64,000 bases of DNA, from NCBI RefSeq assembly GCF_006228385.1, contig NZ_CP039852.1:3364001-3428000 (forward strand), in the 5' to 3' direction. Position 1 is the stretch's first letter, and every line of letters begins with the position of its first letter. The stretch is from Salinimonas iocasae. GTDB taxonomy: Bacteria > Pseudomonadota > Gammaproteobacteria > Enterobacterales > Alteromonadaceae. The translations under genes and the position numbers were made by a program. Under the pieces are notes generated by a model. That model was not told the origin of the DNA. It was given only the letters and a program-made list of their open reading frames with translations, and did not search any database. This document shows, one piece after another, positions 54,507-64,000 of this stretch.

Positions 54507-54520
54507 TTCGCAATATGCAA
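54507..54520 (-). promoter_or_regulatory. Shared motif copy C upstream of the GT2 gene
   Basis: On the minus strand TTGCATATTGCGAA, matching copy B (TTGCAAATTGCGA) in 12 of 13 bases. It is about 290 bases ahead of ATG 54225 and 180 ahead of the alternative ATG 54324. A second TTCGCAAAATCGAA-like sequence follows at about 54528-54541. Confidence 0.42.
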
Positions 54521-54551
54521 TAAGTATTTCGCAAAATCGAATGTGTTAAAG

Positions 54552-56027
54552 TTACTGCCAGGACTGAATTTTACGATATAACGTAGACGGGCTTACACCT
54601 AACGCACCCGCCGCCTGCACCACGTTATCACCGTAAAATGCAATAGCATGCTCGATGGCTTTTCGCTCAGTGACAGCAAGCGGCTCCACTTTATCCGAAT
54701 CATAGCCTGCCAGTCTGGCATCCATGGTATCTGGCATAGGTATCACAGCTTCAGGCTGTGCACTATCCGTCGATGGCTGTGTCGCAATGGAGGAGCGGCG
54801 CGCAACCGATAGTTGATTGAGCTGGTCACTGGGTAAGCGAAGCTGTTCGCCCAACTGTTTGCTGGTTAGCAAGGGGCCTTCGTTCATAATCACACAACTG
54901 TGAATCAGGTTCTGCAACTGTCTGACATTACCAGGCCAGCTATATTGAGAAAGAAATACCTCAGCGTCAGAAGAAAAGCCTACAAACTCTTTTTCTTCTG
55001 ATGCCGCGAACTGTTGCAGGAACTGATTGGCAATTTGGACTGCATCGTTGTCACGTTCGCGTAGCGGTGGCAAGTCTATAGAGATAACATTGAGGCGATA
55101 GTAGAGATCTTCCCGAAGCTTCTTTTCTCTTATTGCTTCAAGGGGTTCCCGGTTTGTTGCACATACAAACCTCACATCAACCTTCTCTGTTTTGCCTGAA
55201 CCCACTTTCTGGAAAGTACCTGTTTGGATGAACCGCAAAATTTTCGCCTGCAGCGTCATGTCCATCTCACCCAATTCATCAAGAAACAATGTTCCGCCAT
55301 CGGCCAGTGTTGCCGCCCCGTCCCGATTGCTTACTGCCCCCGAGAACGCGCCTTTCACATGGCCGAAAATCTCTGACTCCATCAGCTCAGAGGGAATAGC
55401 AGCACAATTGAGCGCTATAAACGGGTCAAGCTTACGCTGACTTAGGTTGTGCAGCGCCTGGGCAGCCACTTCTTTACCAGTACCACTTTCCCCGGTAATA
55501 AACACAGATGCCCGGCTGGGCGCACTTCGCTCAATAATGCTATACACCATTTGCATAGCGATAGAGTCACCGATAAAACCATCCAGATTTTTGCGCCGCC
55601 TGCGCTCATAGCGTGCCAGCGTCTTTCGCAACAACGTTCGTTCGCTAATCAATTCTCTGGCCTGTATGGCTTGCTCGACAAGTATTCGTAACGCATGGTT
55701 GTCCCAGGGCTTTTGCAGGTAGCTCCAGACCCGACCTTTATTAATACCTTCCAGCACATTATCTAAATCAGCATGCGCTGTTAGCATTATGCGAATCGTA
55801 TCGGGAAACCGGTTTGCAATCTGCGCGCATAACTCATGACCATTCATAACGGGCATGGTTAGGTCAGTGATAACAATATCCACCGGTTCCTGTTCCATCT
55901 TATCAATGGCTTCCTGTCCGTTTCCGGCTGTACTAACTTTTACAGAAGGCAGATTTCTTAAGGTTCGCATCAGCGAATTGAGGATCGCCTGTTCATCGTC
56001 AACCAGTAATAAATGGATTTTTGTCAT
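54552..56027 (-). CDS. Sigma-54 dependent response regulator (NtrC type)
   Basis: 491 residues. Receiver 1-125 with D9/D10/D11 pocket (LLLVDDEQ), phospho-acceptor Asp55 in VITDLTMP and Lys in LQKPWD. AAA+ domain 150-385: Walker A GESGTGKE (179-186), sigma-54 loop GAFSGA (226-231; the common form is GAFTGA), Walker B TLFLDELGEMD. C-terminal Fis-type helix-turn-helix (AAGALGVSPSTLYRKIQSW). It should activate RpoN promoters upon phosphorylation, most simply by the kinase at 57221. ATG has AGGAA upstream. Divergent from the second response regulator. Confidence 0.95.
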   Translation of the reverse strand: MTKIHLLLVDDEQAILNSLMRTLRNLPSVKVSTAGNGQEAIDKMEQEPVDIVITDLTMPVMNGHELCAQIANRFPDTIRIMLTAHADLDNVLEGINKGRVWSYLQKPWDNHALRILVEQAIQARELISERTLLRKTLARYERRRRKNLDGFIGDSIAMQMVYSIIERSAPSRASVFITGESGTGKEVAAQALHNLSQRKLDPFIALNCAAIPSELMESEIFGHVKGAFSGAVSNRDGAATLADGGTLFLDELGEMDMTLQAKILRFIQTGTFQKVGSGKTEKVDVRFVCATNREPLEAIREKKLREDLYYRLNVISIDLPPLRERDNDAVQIANQFLQQFAASEEKEFVGFSSDAEVFLSQYSWPGNVRQLQNLIHSCVIMNEGPLLTSKQLGEQLRLPSDQLNQLSVARRSSIATQPSTDSAQPEAVIPMPDTMDARLAGYDSDKVEPLAVTERKAIEHAIAFYGDNVVQAAGALGVSPSTLYRKIQSWQ

Positions 56028-56078
56028 TATGGCGTTCCTGCCGTTTTTGATTACATCACAACTGTACTACCCAATTTA

Positions 56079-56093
56079 GGCACAATTTATGCC
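56079..56093 (+). promoter_or_regulatory. Palindromic sigma-54-type element between two divergent regulators
   Basis: GGCACAATTTATGCC. On the plus strand GG (56079-56080) and GC (56091-56092) are ten bases apart, with a -24 GGCAC; predicted start near 56104, 28 bases before ATG 56132. Read on the minus strand the same palindrome gives GG-N10-GC with a start near 56068, 41 bases before ATG 56027. It could drive one or both genes. Confidence 0.5.
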
Positions 56094-56131
56094 TCGTTCA
56101 ACTTTTCCATTGCGATTCCCGGGGTATTTTA

Positions 56132-57229
56132 ATGATGAACATGTCTGAAGCCGGCAGTGCAAGAAAACCCATCGTCCTCTGTATCGATGATGAGCCGGCA
56201 GTGCTGCGGTCAATCAAACGTACATTACAGCCCCTGAATATTACGCTATTGGCGACAGATAACCCTGATAAAGCCATCGAGGCGCTACGTCGCTACCGCG
56301 TGAGCGTGCTGTTAACCGACCTGTTGATGCCTGCAATGCCGGGTAGCGAATTGTTAAAGACCGCATCTGAATTGCAACCTGGCATGTACCATCTGGTTTT
56401 ATCCGGACATACAGATGTAAGCACAATTGCCTCGACCCTTAGCGCCAGCCGTGTCGACCATATCATGCAAAAGCCATGGGAGAGCGCTGAGCTACTTGAT
56501 ACGGTTCGCGAAGGGCTGGAGGTTGCTGCGATAAAGGCAAAGAATATTCATCTGCGTCGACAGTCACAGAAGCTCAACCGAGCTTTAAATCAGGAGAAAC
56601 TGGTATTGCGCCCCGGCGTTGAGAAACGTACCCGGCAGCTAAAAAGCTTGCTGTCGCAGATGCGCGAGCGTCAGCAGCAAACAGAGTCTGTTTTGCTGAA
56701 TATAGTAGAACAGCACCCATGGTTGAGGGTGCGCGAAAGCGCCCGGATTGGTAATGCGACAGCACGAGTACTGGACCAGCTTACGCAATCGATGACGCTG
56801 TCAGCAGATCTGCAACACGCTATATTGCTGGCGGGAAAATTATGTCAGATTGGTCTGGTCAGCGCAGCCACAAGCTTTGATGACCAAAATCTTAAATCAA
56901 TGAGCTTTGAATTACGCTCACGCTTTTATAGCCAGACTGACGCGGTGCTTGAGATTTTTTCTCCCAGCCAGGCGCTTAATACCACCGCCCAGATTTTGCA
57001 CGAGCAATTTGAATATGTGAACGGCCAGGGTTATCCGGGAAAACGTGCGGGCGACCAGATTACGCTGGGCGCGCGTATTCTGGCAGTAGCGCGTGATTAT
57101 TGCTGGTTGCGTAATGGCTTTTTGAACGGGGTGATGCACAATCATGATGAAGCGATCATGGTTATCTATCGCCACCGTGATATTTTCTACGATAGTCGGT
57201 TAATAGGGCTGCTGGAAAAGTTAGCCTGA
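56132..57229 (+). CDS. Response regulator with degenerate HD-GYP-like output domain
   Basis: 365 residues. An intact receiver (D19, D20, phospho-acceptor D63 in LLTDLLMP, Ser91, K114) is followed by a coiled coil (140-190) and an HD-GYP-like domain (195-365). There the HD pair of the LLHDIGK position is CQ (238-239, LCQIGLV), and the HHE position is LHE (289-291), though GQGYPGKRAGDQITLGARILAVARDY is well preserved. Metal ligands are thus lost and c-di-GMP hydrolysis is unlikely; the domain may bind or scaffold. ATG 56132, or 56135. Confidence 0.85.
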   Translation: MMNMSEAGSARKPIVLCIDDEPAVLRSIKRTLQPLNITLLATDNPDKAIEALRRYRVSVLLTDLLMPAMPGSELLKTASELQPGMYHLVLSGHTDVSTIASTLSASRVDHIMQKPWESAELLDTVREGLEVAAIKAKNIHLRRQSQKLNRALNQEKLVLRPGVEKRTRQLKSLLSQMRERQQQTESVLLNIVEQHPWLRVRESARIGNATARVLDQLTQSMTLSADLQHAILLAGKLCQIGLVSAATSFDDQNLKSMSFELRSRFYSQTDAVLEIFSPSQALNTTAQILHEQFEYVNGQGYPGKRAGDQITLGARILAVARDYCWLRNGFLNGVMHNHDEAIMVIYRHRDIFYDSRLIGLLEKLA

Positions 57230-58690
57230 AGCAGCCTGATGAGGTGCTATGGGCAGAAGCAGCGTGACACGGGTACCTACACCCAGTTCAGACGTAACAC
57301 TGATTTCACCCTCGTGTGCATCCATGATTGAGCGTGAAATAGCTAACCCCAGACCGGTTCCCTCGCCCACTGGCTTTGATGTAAAGAAAGGCGAAAATAT
57401 CTCTTCTAAATCTTTTTCTGGAATGCCGCATCCATTATCGGTTATCTCGACCTGAATGTATTGCTGTACCTGCACCGAGGTAATCGAAATTTTACCTTCT
57501 GTTTCAATAGCGTGACTGGCATTAACAATGAGATTGAGCAGCACCTGCTCTATTTCGCCGCGGTCGCCGAATACGTCGCCTGACTGCTGACTTAGCCGGA
57601 TATCAAACTGCACCGGCACCTTTATGGTGGCAGCAGCGATTTTCACTGCCTGTTCAATACAGGCGTTGAGATCGAAATAGCCGCGCTCCTGAGAGGTAGA
57701 GTGGGTAAATGATTTCAGGTTTTTAACAATATCTGCAATACGTTTCAGGCCATATGCATTGTCTTCCAACACTTCCTGCAGGTCGCTTTTTAAAAAGCTA
57801 ATGTCCATTTGATTAAGAAAGTCGCTAAGCTGTGCGTCTTCTGTGGACTCGTTAATGCGCTCAACAATGCTTAATAACTTAGTTACCGTTTCAGTTAAAA
57901 ACTGGTGATTTGCCTGGATAAAGCCTACCGGGTTATTGATTTCATGTGCCACCCCTGCAGCCAGCTGGCCCAGTGTCGACATTCGGTCTGCTATCACCAG
58001 TTGCTTTTGTGTGGCGGCTAAGTCCTGTCGCATTTTTTCCAGTACACTTTCGCTGGACTCGCGGTACCGGGTTTCGATTTGCCGCGCGACACCCAACCGT
58101 AAGTGCTCTATGGTTGTGTCCAGTACATACAGTTTTTCTTCATCAATAAACTCTGACTCAAGAAAAAATACCAGCCAGCCAATTTCACCGGGCTCAGCCT
58201 GAAAGTTGGAGCTTAAAAGCCAGCCTGCTACTCCGGCACGCTCATCCGCCACACCTTGAATACTCCATGAATCCAGCAGCTCGGTATGATGTGACGGAAA
58301 GCTCCAGCTTTTATAATCAGCCAGCGCAGCATTGCTGCCATCTTTAAACATAATAATCGGGGCGGGGGTGGTGCTTATTTTACCTGCTTTGCAAAAAAAA
58401 CAGGCGCCAATAGAGGCGTCGCAAAAGTTCATCGTCAAATCGATGGTCGATGTTACCAGCGGGGTAACCCCGTCATCGTTAGAGATGTAACGGCTGGAGC
58501 GCGACAGGTATTCCAGTTCCGCCTGTTTTTTCTGGGCCACTGACACCGACTCTTTAAGGGCTTTATTGGAGTAATAAATACGCTGAGAGAATTCTTCCAA
58601 CTGTGCCTCGGCCGCTTTACGGGCCAGCCGTTCACGGTTTAATCGTCGCTCTAGTAGCTGAATTTTTGAATTCAGTTCATCGTTTTGCAA
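57221..58690 (-). CDS. Soluble sensor histidine kinase (NtrB/PrsK-like)
   Basis: 489 residues, TTG start with GGAG seven bases ahead. N-terminal coiled coil (LLERRLNRERLARKAAEAQLEEFS), a GAF-like segment (about 68-205) and the kinase core: HisKA GQLAAGVAHEINNPVGF (His249), N box EQVLLNLIVNASHAIE, G1 ITDNGCGIP and G2 GEGTGLGLAISRSI. No membrane helices, so it senses something internal. It is the obvious partner of the sigma-54 regulator at 54552. Convergent overlap of nine bases with the HD-GYP-like regulator. Confidence 0.92.
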   Translation of the reverse strand: MQNDELNSKIQLLERRLNRERLARKAAEAQLEEFSQRIYYSNKALKESVSVAQKKQAELEYLSRSSRYISNDDGVTPLVTSTIDLTMNFCDASIGACFFCKAGKISTTPAPIIMFKDGSNAALADYKSWSFPSHHTELLDSWSIQGVADERAGVAGWLLSSNFQAEPGEIGWLVFFLESEFIDEEKLYVLDTTIEHLRLGVARQIETRYRESSESVLEKMRQDLAATQKQLVIADRMSTLGQLAAGVAHEINNPVGFIQANHQFLTETVTKLLSIVERINESTEDAQLSDFLNQMDISFLKSDLQEVLEDNAYGLKRIADIVKNLKSFTHSTSQERGYFDLNACIEQAVKIAAATIKVPVQFDIRLSQQSGDVFGDRGEIEQVLLNLIVNASHAIETEGKISITSVQVQQYIQVEITDNGCGIPEKDLEEIFSPFFTSKPVGEGTGLGLAISRSIMDAHEGEISVTSELGVGTRVTLLLPIAPHQAASG

Positions 58691-58813
58691 AGTGATACTC
58701 CGGCCTGTTCACAGCGGCCCCACCACTGGCGTGGCGTGGGTTGTTTAATAGTAGCAACAATTTTGCGTTTGAACAGACGGGTAACAGTCAATTGTTTGGT
58801 TATTCAGATACAA

Positions 58814-58837
58814 AAAAGGCACCCGAAGGTGCCTTTT
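58814..58837 (-). terminator. trxA terminator
   Basis: AAAAGGCACC-CGAA-GGTGCCTTTT, 19 bases past the trxA stop on the minus strand, with A6 on the plus strand so that a T run follows the stem. Confidence 0.9.
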
Positions 58838-58855
58838 ACAACTTATTTTCGCTCA

Positions 58856-59182
58856 TTACAGATTTTCGTTCAGGAACTCTGTAAGTTGTGCTTTTGATAA
58901 CGCACCTACTTTGGTCGCTGCAACGTTACCACCTTTGAATAGCAACAAAGTCGGGATGCCGCGAATGCCATATTTAGGCGGCGTTTCATTATTTTCATCG
59001 ACATTCAACTTACCAACTGTTAACTTGCCTTCGAACTCGGACGCAACTTCTTCCAGAATTGGCGCGATCATTTTACAAGGGCCGCACCATTCCGCCCAGA
59101 AGTCGACCAGCACAGGACCGTCAGCATTGATAACGTCTGCCTCAAATTTGTCGTCAGTTAACTGGATAATTTTGTCGCTCAT
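58856..59182 (-). CDS. trxA: Thioredoxin 1
   Basis: 108 residues from ATG 59182 (GGAGAACAGA ahead; an upstream ATG at 59230 adds an unlikely extension). Active site [11 protein letters not shown] and cis-Pro GIPTLLLF. General protein disulfide reductant of the cytoplasm. Divergent from rhlB, the usual enterobacterial arrangement, but rho is not the next gene on its side. Confidence 0.97.
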   Translation of the reverse strand: MSDKIIQLTDDKFEADVINADGPVLVDFWAEWCGPCKMIAPILEEVASEFEGKLTVGKLNVDENNETPPKYGIRGIPTLLLFKGGNVAATKVGALSKAQLTEFLNENL

Positions 59183-59283
59183 TCTGTTCTCCATTGATTG
59201 GTCAGTCGCTGATTTGTTCAGCCACACCATAAGTGTTATAAGAAACTGTCTTTTTTAATGCAAGCACTGATAAGCTATAAGCT

Positions 59284-60561
59284 ATGCAAACAACTCATTT
59301 AACCGAAACAAATTTTTCCGATTTGCCTATCAATGACAAGGTACTTTCGGCGCTTCAATCAGCAAATTTCACCCATTGTACACCGATTCAGGCTTTAGCT
59401 TTACCTCCATTACTGGATGGCCTTGATATTGCCGGGCAAGCCCAGACCGGAACCGGTAAAACCATTGCGTTTCTGGTCGCCACGTTCCACTATCTGATGG
59501 CTAATGCTGCCAAAGATAACGCGGATTCGAAAGGGCCGAAAGCAATAATTATGGCACCAACCCGTGAGCTGGCCGTTCAGATATACAACGACGCCAAACC
59601 ACTGAGTGAACACACTGGGTTATCACTTGGATTGATATATGGGGGTGAAGGTTATCAAAGTCAACGCGAAACGCTTGAAGAAGGTGTCGATATTATTATC
59701 GGGACGACCGGGCGTATTCTGGACTATTACAAACAAAATGTGTTCAGCCTTGCGCATATCCAGGTAGCCGTTCTGGATGAAGCCGATCGTATGTTCGATT
59801 TGGGCTTCATCAAAGATATCCGCTTTTTGTTTAAGCGTATGCCTCCGGCGTCAGAACGTCTGAGCATGCTCTTTTCTGCTACACTGAGTTATCGGGTTCA
59901 GGAACTGGCTTACGAGCATATGAATAACCCTACTCATGTTCAGGTTGAGCCGGAAACGAAAACCGCCAAGCGGGTAAGTGAGGAGCTGTTCTATCCGTCT
60001 GACGACGATAAAATGCGGTTACTGCTTACCCTGATGGAAGAAGAGTGGCCTGAACGTGCCATTGTTTTTGCCAATACCAAGCATACCTGCGAAAAGGTGA
60101 ATGACTGGCTTGAAGCCGACGGTCACCGGGTAGGCTTGCTCAGCGGTGATGTTCCGCAGAAAAAGCGCATGAGCATCCTGGATGATTTCACAAAAGGTAA
60201 GCTTGATATCCTGGTCGCGACCGATGTCGCAGCACGTGGATTGCACATTGATGCAGTAAGCCATGTTTTCAACTATGATTTACCTGATGACGCTGAAGAC
60301 TATGTCCACAGGATCGGTCGTACCGGTCGGGCCGGCAAAAGCGGTATCGCAATCAGCTTTGCATGTGAAAAATACGCGCTGAATCTGCCTGCTATCGAGC
60401 AGTACATTCATCATGCGATTCCGGTCACAGATTACGACCGCACAGCTCTGCTTGAGGATGTGAAACCGCCCCGGGCACGTCAGCGTAAACGGACACCCAA
60501 CGCACGTAATTCAAATCGTCGCGGTCGGAGTCGGGGAAAACCGTCAAATAAGAATAACTAA
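59284..60561 (+). CDS. rhlB: ATP-dependent RNA helicase RhlB
   Basis: 425 residues. DEAD-box motifs: Q motif [19 protein letters not shown], Ia [20 protein letters not shown], and [12 protein letters not shown]. The tail is basic ([21 protein letters not shown]) and binds RNA. In E. coli it is part of the RNA degradosome. It is followed by gppA after two bases. Confidence 0.97.
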   Translation: MQTTHLTETNFSDLPINDKVLSALQSANFTHCTPIQALALPPLLDGLDIAGQAQTGTGKTIAFLVATFHYLMANAAKDNADSKGPKAIIMAPTRELAVQIYNDAKPLSEHTGLSLGLIYGGEGYQSQRETLEEGVDIIIGTTGRILDYYKQNVFSLAHIQVAVLDEADRMFDLGFIKDIRFLFKRMPPASERLSMLFSATLSYRVQELAYEHMNNPTHVQVEPETKTAKRVSEELFYPSDDDKMRLLLTLMEEEWPERAIVFANTKHTCEKVNDWLEADGHRVGLLSGDVPQKKRMSILDDFTKGKLDILVATDVAARGLHIDAVSHVFNYDLPDDAEDYVHRIGRTGRAGKSGIAISFACEKYALNLPAIEQYIHHAIPVTDYDRTALLEDVKPPRARQRKRTPNARNSNRRGRSRGKPSNKNN

Positions 60562-60563
60562 CT

Positions 60564-62075
60564 ATGCAGCCTGAAATCCAACATGATACGTTGGTCCACA
60601 GTGAGCACTATGCCGCAGTAGACTTAGGGTCAAACAGTTTTCATATGGTCGTTGTCCATGTCGTCAATGGCAATGTGCAGATCATTGGCAAGGTGAAACA
60701 AAAAGTACGCCTTGCCGCTGGTTTGAATGAAGACATGGAGTTGGATGAAATAAGCATGGAGCGGGGCTGGCAATGTTTGCAAACCTTTGCTGAGCGCCTG
60801 CAGGACATCCCCCCTTCCAATATTCGTATTGTGGCCACCGCAACCCTGCGTCTGGCCACTAATGCACAAACATTCATTCGTAGAGCCGAACAGATTCTTC
60901 ACCATAAACTTGATGTTATCAGCGGTGAGGAAGAAGCACGGCAAATTTATCTTGGGGTAGCGTATACCTCAGCCAATCAGGGTAATTCACTGGTAATAGA
61001 TATTGGTGGTGCCAGTACTGAAATTATCATTGGCAATGACATGCAGCCTATTCATCTGAAAAGTCTGGATATGGGTTGCGTGACCTTTATGGAGCGCTAT
61101 TTTCCAAAGGGTCAAATTACACAACAAAACTTTGATACCGCTAAAGCACAGGCTGGCGCATTGCTGGATGACGTCAGCGATGCCTTTTTGTGTTTTGACT
61201 GGCAGAACTGCCTCGGCGCCTCTGGCACTCCCCAGGCCATTACAGAAATTCTGGTTGCCCAGCAAATCAGCGATGCGATTCGGCTTGATTATTTGTACGA
61301 GCTTGAGAAACAGTGTGTTGCGTGTGGTTCTATTGAGAATCTTGATATCAAAGGGCTTGAAGAAAACCGCAAACCTATTTTTCCCAGCGGCCTGGCTATT
61401 CTTATCTGTTTGTTTGAGAAGCTGAATATCAAAGCCATGAATATATCAGCCGGCGCACTGCGCGAAGGCCTTATTTACGGCATGCTGGATAATCTCCAGG
61501 AAAATGACCGGCGCGTTCAAACGCTTAATCATGCCATCAGTCGTTACCACATCGAAAAATCTCATGCAGATTCGGTGCGGGGTGTCGCCCTAACGCTTTG
61601 CCGTCAGCTATGCGCGCAGGCTGCTATCTGTCATCTTGATACAGAAGCGGTATTAGGAGCCGCCGCCACCTTACACGAAATAGGGTTGCATATTGAATAC
61701 AAAAAGCACCATGAACACGGTGCTTATATTCTTTCTCATATCGATTTGCCCGGCTACACGCGGTTACAGCGTGAAGCTATTCGTGACCTGGTGCTTTCGC
61801 ACCGCCTGACCATTAATACAGCGGTGTTTGATAACTACCACGAAGAAGTTCAGCCCATGTTACTGGCGCTGGTCAGAATTTTGCGCCTTGCTACTGTGCT
61901 GTGTCTGCGCAGACACAATAAGCACATCCCTGACGTTACCCTGGACATTGATGGCGATCGCTGGACGCTGACGTTACCAGATGGCTGGTTGAATAGTCAT
62001 CCGCTGATTAACGCGGAGCTGGCCAATGAAACCTGGCTACAGCACCGCGCCGGATGGGAGTTACGCTGTCAGTAA
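60564..62075 (+). CDS. gppA: Exopolyphosphatase / guanosine pentaphosphate phosphohydrolase
   Basis: 503 residues of the Ppx/GppA family. Actin-like ATPase fold with AVDLGSNSFHMVVVHV, the GEEEARQIYLGV stretch, VIDIGGASTEIIIG and an HD-like C-terminal domain (LHEIGLHIEYKKHHEHGAYI). Removes phosphate from pppGpp or polyphosphate. Adjacent to rhlB as in E. coli, which favours gppA over ppx. Confidence 0.93.
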   Translation: MQPEIQHDTLVHSEHYAAVDLGSNSFHMVVVHVVNGNVQIIGKVKQKVRLAAGLNEDMELDEISMERGWQCLQTFAERLQDIPPSNIRIVATATLRLATNAQTFIRRAEQILHHKLDVISGEEEARQIYLGVAYTSANQGNSLVIDIGGASTEIIIGNDMQPIHLKSLDMGCVTFMERYFPKGQITQQNFDTAKAQAGALLDDVSDAFLCFDWQNCLGASGTPQAITEILVAQQISDAIRLDYLYELEKQCVACGSIENLDIKGLEENRKPIFPSGLAILICLFEKLNIKAMNISAGALREGLIYGMLDNLQENDRRVQTLNHAISRYHIEKSHADSVRGVALTLCRQLCAQAAICHLDTEAVLGAAATLHEIGLHIEYKKHHEHGAYILSHIDLPGYTRLQREAIRDLVLSHRLTINTAVFDNYHEEVQPMLLALVRILRLATVLCLRRHNKHIPDVTLDIDGDRWTLTLPDGWLNSHPLINAELANETWLQHRAGWELRCQ

Positions 62076-62083
62076 TTTTTGGG

Positions 62084-64000
<1,917 letters not shown>

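Overview
The window looks like a chromosomal segment of a marine gammaproteobacterium of the Alteromonadales, probably Alteromonadaceae (Alteromonas/Salinimonas-like). This rests on the housekeeping genes (purA with a DUF2065 gene, purEK, rho, trxA, rhlB, gppA, hemB, nhaA, alr), a gammaproteobacterial tRNA-Thr, a Shewanella-type FeS D-lactate dehydrogenase and many signalling genes. The genus is an inference. All family calls are from recognition of motifs; no searches were run.

Layout. (1) 1-10.5 kb: a one-directional run of about twenty small genes: lipoproteins, short membrane proteins, DUF proteins (cold-shock/DUF1294, DUF6624, DUF6151, DUF4870-like, YceK-like), two oddities (a dienelactone-hydrolase-fold protein without its catalytic nucleophile and histidine, and a secreted lone TonB C-terminal domain) and one VOC protein. 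(2) 10.7-13.6 kb: a YitT membrane protein, then ZIP transporter and alanine racemase on the minus strand. (3) 13.7-23.4 kb: a cell-wall sugar salvage cluster: murQ, a NamZ-type exo-muramidase, an FAD/FeS D-lactate dehydrogenase, an M14 peptidase, a secreted two-domain NagZ and an NhaC-family antiporter. Together they could remove GlcNAc, MurNAc and peptides from peptidoglycan and burn the D-lactate that MurQ releases. (4) 23.4-44.6 kb: ordinary metabolism and stress genes (ALDH, purA, kynureninase-like enzyme, YbbN, S9 peptidase, SodC, amidase, YliI, Dps, PCuAC, tRNA-Thr, purEK, nhaA, a hybrid sensor kinase, an M20 peptidase).

(5) 44.7-62 kb: rho and trxA-rhlB-gppA, usually near neighbours, are separated by about 13 kb holding an exopolysaccharide and signalling block. 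It contains a sugar transferase (initiating), a pyruvyl-transferase/GT/GT/diguanylate-cyclase operon, a third GT2 with a small membrane protein, a sigma-54 response regulator, a second response regulator with a dead HD-GYP-like domain, and a soluble NtrB-like histidine kinase. YaeQ and one small gene sit inside this block. I see sigma-54 type -24/-12 elements (GG-N10-GC) upstream of both main EPS units and a palindromic one between the two divergent regulators, plus a shared motif TTGCAWATTGCGA-like upstream of three EPS units. This looks like a self-contained RpoN/c-di-GMP controlled polysaccharide system and is the part most worth testing. (6) 62-64 kb: hemB of the Mg-dependent type overlapping a 7TMR-DISM-type diguanylate cyclase that runs off the window.

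The right-hand gene and probably a small cysteine-rich C-terminus at base 1 are cut by the window edges.
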